Of a DNA stretch of 31,340 nt, positions 18,519 through 27,486 are shown in pieces. Source of the DNA: Haplomitrium mnioides (Eukaryota > Marchantiophyta > Haplomitriopsida > Calobryales); the NCBI GenBank assembly GCA_049999725.1, contig JBNGIS010016626.1:21110-52449 (forward strand). Reading direction: 5' to 3'. Numbering within the stretch: the first letter of the stretch is position 1; every line of letters starts with the position of its first letter. The notes under the pieces were generated by a model, which saw only the letters and a program-made list of their open reading frames with translations, made no database searches and had not been told where the DNA came from. Both the position numbers and the translations under genes were made by a program.

Positions 18519-20094
18519 CAACAATTTCTCAAAACTTGAATAAAACGATGACATCTTGGACTCTTTTGTATGGATGGGATACTCCATCCTTGCTTCTTCC
18601 CATGTTTTGAAATGCACCTCCAAACAAAAAGACTTCACCATCATCGCCAAAACCTTATGTCTCTCCAATTTGCGAGACATCTCTTTGATCGATAGTTCTC
18701 CAACTTCAACACATTTCAAAATAGAGATTTTGGTTTCATCAGATAGATCTTGAATAGACCTCCAAGGTGTCCACTTTATATCCTCTACTCTCAAGGAACC
18801 TTTGGCCTTCAGCTTCTAGCACTTGACGGTGCTCTTCTTCCAAACTGAAAAAATGCTCTGTTGTAGATTCCAAAGCTCACCACTTTGAAATGCAAGCTAG
18901 AACCAATTGTCTTGAGAAGTGATTGTCTTCTCAAGAGTTGACTTTAGCTTCATCTCTAGGGTCTCCAACACAAACTCTCTTTTTAATTTATGAGATGCCA
19001 CCATCCCACTCTCCATGAAACTCTAATGCCAATATTTGACCTTTTGAATTGATGTCATTTTCAATCTATATCTTTGGTCGTAATTGTCATCCGTTGTAGA
19101 AATGCAAGCCTTTGTTGGAGTCAAGCTCATGTACACATAATAGTTGTAGAGCAACAATATTGGATTCTTTGCTCCATATTTTGTGATTTAAAGATGCCTT
19201 GCGGCAACACTGTGATTGCCCCTTGCAATCTCGTACCCATACTTGTCAGGGTTCCTCAGATAAAACTCTAACTTATCCTTTAACTTGCACTTTGGGTCTA
19301 CAACAACAATAAGAAAATTGTGAGCATCTTTTTTGGTGAGCATTTTCTGCACAAGAAGCTCAACAAAGTCCTCATTCAACCTCCTAGTCTAGAATGACCC
19401 CCAGTTATCCATTGCAGGTTTACGAAGGTTTAAATTCTCTAGCTGAATTGTAATGGTTTCCTCTTGGATTCTGCACTGCTAGATTGCAGACTCTTGAATT
19501 TTATTCTTATCTTCCTCAGACACTGTAATAAGGTCCACCTGCTCACGTTCCTGAAAGGTTTGCAGCCCCTTGTGCAATTGTCTTTTTGATCTTGATGTTG
19601 GAGCCTGCACAGGCTTTGGCTCTGCTTCCTACTCTGAGCTGCTCAGAGTTGAAGACGAAGGGGCCACAGAAGATGAACTTGTTGGAGATGGGGAGGGTGT
19701 TGGATCCTCCTCAATAACTAGTGCTAGAACATGCTTCTTCTTTGAAATGTCAGTTTCTTCTTTTTTGGAGCCTCGATTAGCTCCATCACCTTTCTCTTCT
19801 TGGTAGTTGATGGTCTTGCTATTATTGACGCTGACACTGTTGCCGTGCTTGGATGCGGCACTAGTTGCGCAATGTGGACTCCTTGCTTGGGCTTCAGCAA
19901 TTTGATGTTGATGGCCATCTTGATGAAGTCTCGTTCGACGCTCTTCATGTCCAGTAGGCATCAACAAAGTTCATCAAATATTGAGTGAACTGAACAAATA
20001 AATAAAAAATGATCAAGCATATTAAAAAAAAATCTCCATATGTTTATAAGGAGTTAAATATACTAAACCTATAGTCTAAGCTAAAAATAGAATC

Positions 20095-20200
20095 GAGAGT
20101 CTTTGCGTGAATGGACTCCGGAGTCCATGCATAGATGGATAGCGGAGTCTATTTGCACAATGACTCCAAAGTTCCTACGTGCATGGACTAAGGAGTCCAA
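20095..20200. repeat. Short minisatellite of the same palindromic family
   Basis: About five degenerate units with GGACTCCGGAGTCC-like cores and TGCATAGATGG / CTACGTGCATGG spacers, upstream (minus sense) of the first recognised exon of the ParB-methylase gene. Copy 2 has a related array at the matching place (29945-30195). Confidence 0.75.
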
Positions 20201-20204
20201 ACGA

Positions 20205-20445
20205 AAAACAACTCAAGGCCCAAGCTAAGACCAAGAGTGCAAGCAAAAGCCAAGCAACAAAAGAACCCAAGTGATTCGAGAGGAGCTCCAGAATGAAGAG
20301 TGGGGCTAAGAAGACCTTCTATTTATACTAGAGAAGAGGGTGTCAAACCTCTTTCTTCACCTACAAGTCACTTCTAATTGCAACCCTAAAAGTGACTTTG
20401 AAGACAAGTTATCTTATCTCAACCCTAAAAGTGACTCTTTATCAC
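20205..20445 (-). promoter_or_regulatory. LTR-like promoter region with TATAAATAG
   Basis: Directly beyond the end of the minus-strand gypsy pol. It contains a canonical plant TATA box TATAAATAG (minus strand, 20327-20319), followed by a CT-rich leader (CACTCTTCATTCTGG, CTTGGGTTC). A purine-rich stretch with AAAGGAAG precedes it. This fits a short 3' LTR. It points toward the ParB-methylase copy 1, whose first recognised exon starts about 330 bp downstream of the TATA. Confidence 0.5.
20381..20436. repeat. 17-bp direct repeat
   Basis: CAACCCTAAAAGTGACT occurs exactly at 20381-20397 and 20420-20436, 39 bp apart, within the presumed U3 upstream of the TATAAATAG box. Duplicated U3 elements often act as enhancers; here that is inference. 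Confidence 0.85.
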
Positions 20446-20517
20446 TTCCTTTACTGCTCTCTATTTTCTTCTAAATAGCACAACCTTATGCTTGGACTAT
20501 TACATAATCCTCGCTTT

Positions 20518-21720
20518 CTAATTGATAACGTCCTCGTCATTGCCGCAACTTTCAAATATTTGAATAGCCTTTTGAGAATTCTCGAGATTTGAAGAAGGTT
20601 ATTAAGTAGCATCATGAAGTAGATAGGCTTTCTCCAAAACCTTATATTGAACTTGTGGATGTCGCCCTCGCTTGAGAACTCTTTTCACCAAAATGTGGTC
20701 CATCTCAAATTCTTCATGATCATCAAGAACAATAGCCGGAGGAGGAAGTTGAACACGCTTTGGAAAAGAAGATGGACTAGGAACAAATGGCTTAAGGTTA
20801 GAGACATGAAACACACAATAAATCTTCATATGAAGAGGAACGTCAAGTTTATAAACAACGAGAGAAATCACCTTAGAAATAGAGAAATGACCAATCCAAG
20901 CAGGAGATAACTAGCAGACTTGAGTATCTAAAGACAATGGAAGATTGTGAGTAGATAATGTAACTTGGTCATCTAAAATATAAGAGCAATCACGACAATG
21001 GCTATCAACATATTTGTTTTGCCAATTTTGAGCAACAATAAAATGGTTGCAAGCATCTTACAAAGAAGAAGATAAATGAGACAAACAAGTAGAAATACGT
21101 GGAACATTGGACGAAGAAGAGGAAAGCAAAGCATCAAGAACAAGAGGATGTTGACCTTAATTAAGAAAGAAAGGAGAAAACCCAATACTTGCTTATTTAG
21201 GGTTGTTGTAAGCAAACTCCACAATCGGTAAGAAACTATTCCAATCAGTATGATGAACATTGATGAACGTGTGAAGCACATCCTCCATAGTATGATTAGC
21301 ACACTCCATTTGCCCATCTATTTGAGGATGATAAGTAATAGATGTAAAGAGTTTGGTACCTAGAAGTGTGAACAACTCTTGCCAAACCTTTCCAATGAAC
21401 TGTGGATCTCTATCAGATATTAATACCTTTGGCTTGCTATGATATCAAAAGACTGTATCAAAGTAAATATTTGCTATTTGTGGAGCATCCACTGTATCCA
21501 CTATCCGTGCTAGATGAATTTTTTTGCTTAGCTTATTCACAATTACCATAATAGCAGTAAGCCTATGAGGTGTGGTTGGAAGCGAAGTGACAAGATCGAA
21601 ACTTGCATGTTTCCAACGAGCAGTAGGAATCGGTAATAGTTGAAGAAGACCAACTTGTTTTTTTATTTGAAGCCTTGTTTCATTGACAATTCTTACAAGA
21701 ATGAACAAAGCCATGACCAT
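20518..21720 (-). pseudogene. Ty3/gypsy integrase core and chromodomain (element 1)
   Basis: Minus-strand continuation of element 1. Landmarks: LLQLLPIPTARWKHASFDL (near 21,630, first catalytic Asp), VIVNKLSKKIHL, then VLISDRDPQF (near 21,420, second Asp), SITYHPQIDGQMECANHT (near 21,330, Glu), WNSFLPIVEFAYNNP, and further down KMYCVFHVSNLKPF-like sequence and a chromodomain EEFEMDHILVKRVLKRG, HPQVQYKVLEKAYLLHDAT. The tail PSSNLENSQKAIQIFESCGN ends at a TAG at 20520-20518. Chromodomains direct such elements to particular chromatin. Stops (TAG, TAA) interrupt it at several points. Confidence 0.92.
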
Positions 21721-22572
21721 CTTGAGCTAAGTTTGACCACCACCAAGTACATTGAAGCAACTCCATAATCTTGTCTACTCCAAGATGCCCAAAGATTGGA
21801 ATGTTATGTGCTTCTTGTAAACGAGCCATTCCAAACGCATCATCTTGTGGAGCATATATTTGATAGCCTTGATAGAGAATACCATCTTGAGTGGAAAATG
21901 CATCATCCTCACTATCTTTGACCACCAAACGTGTTTTAACAATATTAAAGAAGACATCTCCATGTAACTTTTGTTGAAAGCCATCACCAGTTTCTTCATC
22001 AAGATGCAATATACTAGCATTTGCAACCTCCAATGTATTTAGAAGATGATCCGGTCTTCGTGACAATGCATCAAGAATAGTATGGAACCTTCTTAGCTTG
22101 TACTCCAAATTGATATCAAAGAGTTGTAGCTGATCTTCTCATCAATGATGATGACTTGTCATTCTTTCTAAGTGAATTGATTGCAACAAGGGCTTGTAAT
22201 TGAAGCACATAAGTACATGTTTTTCTAAAAGATAGTATCTCCAAACTTTGCTAGTATAAACCATTGCCAATTGCTCTTGATCCCTTGCAGAATAATTTCT
22301 CTCCGCTGCATTTAGCCAGCGTGACATGAAGGTAATCATATGAAGTCCATCCTCAAACTCTTGTTGTAGCATTGCTCTAGTGGCAAATCTAGAGGCATCA
22401 AAATCAACTATACAACATGCATTTGGATCATACGATTGTAGAATTGGATGAGAAAACATTGCATTCTTTAGTCGCTGAAATGCCTCTTACTCTTTGGTCG
22501 TCCATTGAAACTTTGCCTCCTTGCGTAACAAATCCATAAGCGGTGCAGCAATATGAGCAACATTTGCTACTT
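21680..22572 (-). pseudogene. Ty3/gypsy RNase H and integrase zinc finger (element 1)
   Basis: Minus strand. HIAAPLMDLLRKEAKFQWTT (near 22,560) and CCIVDFDASRFATRAMLQQE (near 22,400) give the start of RNase H with its Asp; NYSARDQEQLAMVY and KPLLQSIHLERMTSHHH follow. After a break come RRFHTILDALSRRPDHLLNT, then AHNIPIFGHLGVDK and SCKNCQ, the His-His-Cys-Cys zinc-binding region of integrase. The element has no gag, protease or RT: homology starts abruptly at about 22,572, at the RT/RNase H boundary, so it is 5'-truncated. Confidence 0.92.
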
Positions 22573-23049
22573 TGAACCGAGAATCGCTATAGGGTTCCTA
22601 TTTCATTTTTCACTTTCGAAAACCAAATTTGAAATTTTAACATCTAAAATCATGATTTTGACGCTAATAGTGCTCATTTGCAAAAATGTATAATTTCATA
22701 TATCAAAATTGCCATATTCAAGTTTGCAGTGCATTGAAAACAAATCTTCTTATAAGAATATTATCAAATTTTCTTTCATAGTTTCAGTTTTAAAAAGCAC
22801 GATCATCACCAAAAAAAAATGTACAAAATGTAAATCACAAATTTAGAAACAAATTAAATCAAAAAATGCTTAAGTGCAAAAGAACATTGAACTGTAGTCT
22901 TAAAGCTTTTGCACGTAGAGAATGTTCAAGCAACTTTGCACTCGGAATGCTATAGCCCAAACATGGATGGAATGTTGAGGTTGTCACATGTAGGAACTTG
23001 TAACTAGATCCTAAATGTTTGGGCAGAAGAAGATTGTTGAAGCAAATTG
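22573..23049. other. AT-rich spacer, no gene
   Basis: AT-rich DNA between the divergent gypsy elements with no recognised coding, RNA or LTR feature; it includes an A9 run at about 22,811. Confidence 0.5.
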
Positions 23050-23312
23050 TGAATGACTGATAAAGCCAAGATGTGCTTAGACAACTAAAGCCGACGTGAG
23101 CTTGAACAACTAAAGTCCATGCGCGTATAGACGACTTGAAGCCCACGTGAGCTTGAACAACTAAAGCCAATGTGCGCATGGACAAGTGAAGTCGACGTGA
23201 GCTTGAACAACTAAAGTCTATGGGCACATAGATGACTTGAAGCCAATGTGAGCTTGAACAACTAAATCCAATGTGCACATGGACAACTGAAACCCAAGCA
23301 AACATGGATTAT
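23050..23312. repeat. Minisatellite, ~50-bp dimer of 25-bp units
   Basis: CTTGAACAACTAAA recurs at 23101, 23152, 23202 and 23253 (51, 50 and 51 bp). Each dimer includes a GCGCATGGAC-like half resembling the ATGCGCGCAT spacer of the arrays at 18045 and 29945, and a GACGTGAGCTTGAACAAC half. It is a distinct but related array, lying downstream (minus sense) of the 3'-terminal fragment of ParB-methylase copy 2. Confidence 0.8.
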
Positions 23313-23490
23313 TGAATAATTGAATGTTCTTAAGAACTTTTCATGCAAGCATAGACCTTGTTGCTAACTTGAATGAAAACAAATATATTTTGTTCAAAAA
23401 ACTTTTGCGAAAGAAATTGAATCATAAAGAAAATACTTAAATTGGATACAACAAGTAAAAAGACGAATCAAATAATATTTTGTGAGAAAA

Positions 23491-23574
23491 TTACTTTATT
23501 ATGTAAAAAAATATTATTAGTTTCATATTCCAGCTCTATCATCTTCAAGAGGAGCAGTCTCATCTAAATCTATT
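23491..23574 (-). pseudogene. C-terminal end of ParB-methylase copy 2 (detached)
   Basis: About 84 bp aligns closely with 16648-16731, the end of copy 1: shared runs include ACTTTATTATGTA and TCTTCAAGAGGA. On the minus strand it reads AIDLDETAPLEDDRAG, against VLDINKTIPLEENRAA in copy 1, followed by the same ACATAATAAAGT 3' sequence. It is joined directly to the gag of gypsy element 2. The simplest reading is that it is the far end of copy 2, displaced by that element. Confidence 0.7.
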
Positions 23575-24410
23575 GCTTGAAAAACTTCGAAAAGAAGAGA
23601 GTTACAGACAATTTCCAATGCCAAAAGCATATGATAGAAAGGTGGTTTGTGGTGCTTGTGCAAACTCCATCTTCAATTGTGAACAATATTTTGAAGCTAC
23701 AAATATTAGAAAGTATAGTCATCAAATTCTATTTGTGGCAAGCCAATTAGAAGGAGTTGCAAAGACTTGGTAGAGATATCAAACAGAACAAGCACAACAT
23801 GGATTTGTTGCTCCTATTGTTTCTTGGTGTGAGTTCAAAAAAGCAATGATTTCAAGATTAAGGGTTGTAAATGCTTCAAAAGTAGTAAGAGATCGATTGG
23901 CTGAATTAAAGCAACTTGGTACATTGAGAAGCTATACGACACATTTTCATGATACAATTATGAAATTCTTGATATAAGAGAAGAAGAAGCACTAGACCGC
24001 TTTGTTCAAGGATTGAAGCCTTGCACGAGAATAGAGGTTACTATAAGAGAGCCTACTCAATTAAGAGAAGTAATATATATGGCAGAGCGGCATGACTCAT
24101 TACTTTCAACTACTGAAGTTAGATCTCGTCCTCAACCATTCGAACAACATCCTCAAAACTTTGCAAGCTCTAATGGAATTGCAATTCCAACAAGAATTCA
24201 AGGTACCTTATTCCATCTTGATGGTATGATTGAGGAGCACTCTTGTAGAATGTTGGTGGATAGTGAGAGTTCTGAAAATTTTATGTCACTACGTTTTGCT
24301 AAGATAATCAAAGCAAAATATAGGCCTATCAAAGAGAGTGTTGTGACTATAGCTGATGGCCAAAAGCATGACGTGTTTTGCTCTCAAAAGCATTCTTTTT
24401 AAGGATTGGA
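23575..24410 (+). pseudogene. Ty3/gypsy gag and protease (element 2)
   Basis: Plus strand. Gag: LEKLRKEESYRQFPMPKAYD, FNCEQYFEATNIRKY, VASQLEGVAKTW, then SWCEFKKAMISRL, DRLAELKQLGTLRSYTTHFH and GLKPCTRIEV, AERHDSLL, typical of the retrotransposon gag domain. No CCHC knuckle is visible between gag and protease. The protease active site reads LVDSESSENF (24256-24273), where Gly of the usual Asp-Ser-Gly is Glu, so it should be inactive. TAG and TGA stops interrupt gag near 23,772 and 23,975. The left edge adjoins the displaced ParB-methylase end without an intervening LTR. Confidence 0.9.
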
Positions 24411-24779
24411 AAAGAGCATACAGAATCTATCCAGTTTGTTATTGCACCTATACAATATTGATATCATTTTAGGATTGCCTTGGTTTGAAGATAGATCTGC
24501 TCAATTTGATTGGGCAAAATGACAAATTCAAGCTATCTTGCAAGGTAAGAAATATCTTTTGAGGTGTTTGACACCGTTGGTGAAGAAGCCTAAATCAGCT
24601 CAACATGTTAATTCAGTGGAGCAAGAGTTGCCTATCTTTGCTGTTTGGACTAAGCCTATCAGAGACTTGAGTAAGGAAGGGAGAAAAGGTACGTCTACCT
24701 TAATGATGGATGATATTGTGAAAAGAGTTTGCGGATGTGTTTCCGGAGGATTTGCCAAAGGGGTTACTAGATGATCGAG

Positions 24780-26090
24780 GAATGCCTTTTTCGATTGAGT
24801 TGATACTGGAAAGCACTCCTTATAATCGACCTATATATCGGCTATCACCACAAGAATTAGAGAAGCTTTGAAAGACATTGACGGATCTTCTTGAGAAGGA
24901 TTTCATTCAACATAGTACTTCTCCTTGAGGAGCTCTGATATTCTTTGTACGAAAGAAAGATGGTGGATTTCATCTTTGTATAGATTATCGAGGATTGAAC
25001 AATCAAACAGTGAAGAATATCTATTCTCTACCTCACATTGATATTTGTTGGATCAATTGAGTGGTGCACGATTCTTTTCTAAGTTGGATCTTCAAAGTGG
25101 CTATTGGCAAATTTCAATCAAGCCAAGTGATGTACCAAGAACAACTTTTCACACAAGGTATGGGCATTTTGAGTGGAAGGCTCTTACATTTGGTCTTACT
25201 AATGCTTCAACAATATTTATGGATCAAATGCATCGATTTCTTGATGGGTTATTGGATAAGCTAGTGTTGGTATTTTTGGATGATATCCTTATCTTTAGTA
25301 AAAGTGAAGTTGAGCATTATGCTCATCTCAAAGAGGTACTACAAAGACTACACAATTGGAAGTTTTATTGCAAAAAGTCTAAGTGTGAGTTTTGGAACCA
25401 AGAGATGACTTACCTAGGGCATAAAGTATCTGCAAATGGCATCAAGATGGAGGAAGAGAAAAGTAAGGTTATTGTAGAGTGGCCAACACCAAATAATGCA
25501 AATGATGTTTGAGATTTTAATGGATTAGCAAGTTTTTATTGAAGATTCATTCATTGCTATGCTCATATTGCTGCACCGCTTACGAACTTACTAAAGAAGG
25601 ATGCAAAGTTTCAATGGACGATCAAGAAGCAAGTGGCATTTCAACAACTCAAGGATGCGGTGATATCTTATCCAATTCTACAACCATATGATCCAAAGAG
25701 ATGTTGTATAGTTGATTTTGATGCTTTTAATTTTGCTATTGGAGTGGTTTTACAACAAGAGCTTGAGAATGGACTTCATCCAATTGCCTTCATGTCACAC
25801 CGATTAAATGCAATGGAGAGAAATTATTCTGCAAGATATCAAGAGCAATTGGCAATGGTTTATACTACCAAGGTGTTGAGATACTATCTTTTGGGCAAAC
25901 TTGTACTTATGCACATAGAACACAAGCCATTGCTTCAAGCAGTCCACTTGGAAAATATAACAAGTCATCATCATCAATGGGAAGATCAACTATAACTCTT
26001 TGATATCAAGTTGGAGTACAAGCCGAGAAGGTTCCACACCATTCTTAATGCATTGTCTCAAAGACCGAATCATCAAATAAATACACTAGA
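24780..26090 (+). pseudogene. Ty3/gypsy reverse transcriptase and RNase H (element 2)
   Basis: Plus strand. RT starts around 24,790 with a broken frame ([19 protein letters not shown] near 24,945) and runs clear from 25,045: [26 protein letters not shown]-like ALTFGLTNAST, and the catalytic VFLDDILIF (25273-25284 is Phe-Leu-Asp-Asp), then EMTYLGHKVSANGI. TGA stops lie at DV*DF and FY*RFIH (about 25,510 and 25,540). RNase H follows: CCIVDFDAFNFAIGVVLQQE, PIAFMSHRLNAMERNYSARY, EQLAMVYTTKV and KPLLQAVHLENITSHHHQWE. It is closely related to element 1, but in the opposite orientation. Confidence 0.95.
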
Positions 26091-26179
26091 GATAGCAAAT
26101 GCTAGTATATTACATCTTGATGAAGCAACCAATGATGACTTTTGACAAAAATTACAGGAAGACACCTTCTTTACTCTTA

Positions 26180-27486
26180 TTAGAGCATGTTTGGCAGTCC
26201 AAGATAGTGAGCATCATACCTTTTCCATTTGGAATGGTATTCTCTATCAAAGTCATCAATTATATGTTCTACAAGATGATACGCTTCAAATGGCACGTTT
26301 CCAAGAAGCACATGACATTCCAATTTTAGAGCATCTTGGAGTAGACAAGACTATGAAGTTGCTTCAACACACTTGGTAGTGGCCAAACCTAGCTCAAGAT
26401 GTTCATGGCTTTGTTCGTTCTTGTGAAAGTTGTCATTGAAATAAGGCTTCAAATCAAAAACCAGGTGGTCTTCTGCAACCATTATTGATTCCTACTACTC
26501 GGTGGGAATATGTAAGTTTAGATCTTATTACTTTGCCTCCAACCACGCATCGTAGGTTTACGGCCAGTATGGTGTTTGTGGATAAGCTAAGCAAGCAAAT
26601 TTATCTAACACCGATAGTGGATACCGTAGATGTTCCACAATTGGCAAAGATTTATTTTGATACAGTCTTTTGATATCATGGAATGCCAAAGGTACTTATA
26701 TTTGATAGAGATCCACGATTCACTGGGAAGTTTTGGCGAGAATTTCTACGGCTTATCAACCTCAAACAAATGGGCAAATTGAACACGCAAATTGTATTGT
26801 GGAGGATATTCTTTGAGCATTTATCAATGTTCATCACACGGATTGGGATAGTTTTTTTACTGGCAATGGAGTTTGCATACAACAACTCCAAACAAGCAAG
26901 TATTGGATTTTCCCATTTCTTTCTTAATTCTAGTCAACATCCTCTTGTTCCCAATGGTTTGCTTTCTCCTTCCTCTTCCAATGTTCCAAGTCTTTCTACC
27001 TTTTTTTTTCTCGTTTATCTTCCTCTTTGGAAGATGCCATAAGCCATTTTGTCATTTCTCAAAATCGGCAAAAAATATGTTGATAAATATTGTCACGATT
27101 TCTCTTTTGTTTTAGGTGGCCAAGTGATCCTTTCTACTCACGATCTTCCTTTGTCTATAGATACTCAAGTTCGTAAGTTATCTCCATCTTAGATTGGTCC
27201 TTTCTCAGTTTCTCAAGTTATTTCTCCCGTTGCGTACAAACTTGATCTTCTTCTTCATATGAAGATTCATCCTATGTTCTATGTATCTAAACTTAAGTCT
27301 TTTGTTCCTAGTCCATCTTCTTTTCCAAATCATGTTCAACTTCCTCCTCCAGCTATTGTTGTTGATGATCATGAATAATTTGAAGTGGACTGTATTTTGA
27401 CAAAAAAAGTTATCAAGCAATGGCGACATCCACAAGTTCAATACAAGGTTTTGTGGAAAGGCTATCTACTTCATGATGCTACTTAG
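26180..27486 (+). pseudogene. Ty3/gypsy integrase and truncated chromodomain (element 2)
   Basis: Plus strand. HDIPILEHLGVDK (26,311) and SCESCH (about 26,419-26,436) form the zinc-binding region; RWEYVSLDLIT (near 26,505) holds the first Asp, VLIFDRDPRFTGKFW (26,690) the second, and QTNGQIEHANCIVED in a shifted frame (near 26,770) the Glu. The last part reads KLDLLLHMKIHPMFYVSKLK, LPPPAIVVDDHE and the chromodomain VQYKVLWKGYLLHDAT. Homology with element 1 stops exactly after GATGCTACTTA at 27,486, before the tail that element 1 retains, and the ParB-methylase copy begins at once. Stops occur at TGG or CGA positions and there is at least one frameshift. Confidence 0.92.

Larger units (their letters stand above)
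16655..19989 (-). pseudogene. ParB-like / DNA N4-N6 methyltransferase gene, copy 1 (decayed, with introns)
   Basis: Minus strand. The N-terminal exon (from 19989, after a TTTGTTCAG acceptor) has ERDFIKMAINIKLLKP, a Lys/Ser/Pro-rich linker, then a ParB-like domain: RRLNEDFVELLVQKML, HNFLIVVVDPK and YEIARGNHSVAARH (about 19,390-19,190), resembling the ParB G-x-H-R core. The exon runs to a donor at 18518 (GTAAGC). After the intron: AREWKARQLNEVA, then LAIANIPYSYNL (methyltransferase motif IV, 17610-17596), DDSEPFSKDDIFDMVSSF and SFVIIYSS; a donor GTGAGT at 17401; then GGPKIAHAHEY and VGYWAKES, VYQKPKAL (17075), FFIDHLTTEQD, YGSSTSF (decayed motif I, about 16,990), NCTAIEYD, and a C-terminal tail ending PLEENRAAASDSCYFCT. 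Motif IV before motif I is the beta-class order. Several TAG, TGA and TAA stops and two frameshifts kill it. ParB followed by an N4/N6 methylase is common in phages. The product would modify DNA bases; the exact base is unknown. Confidence 0.6.
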
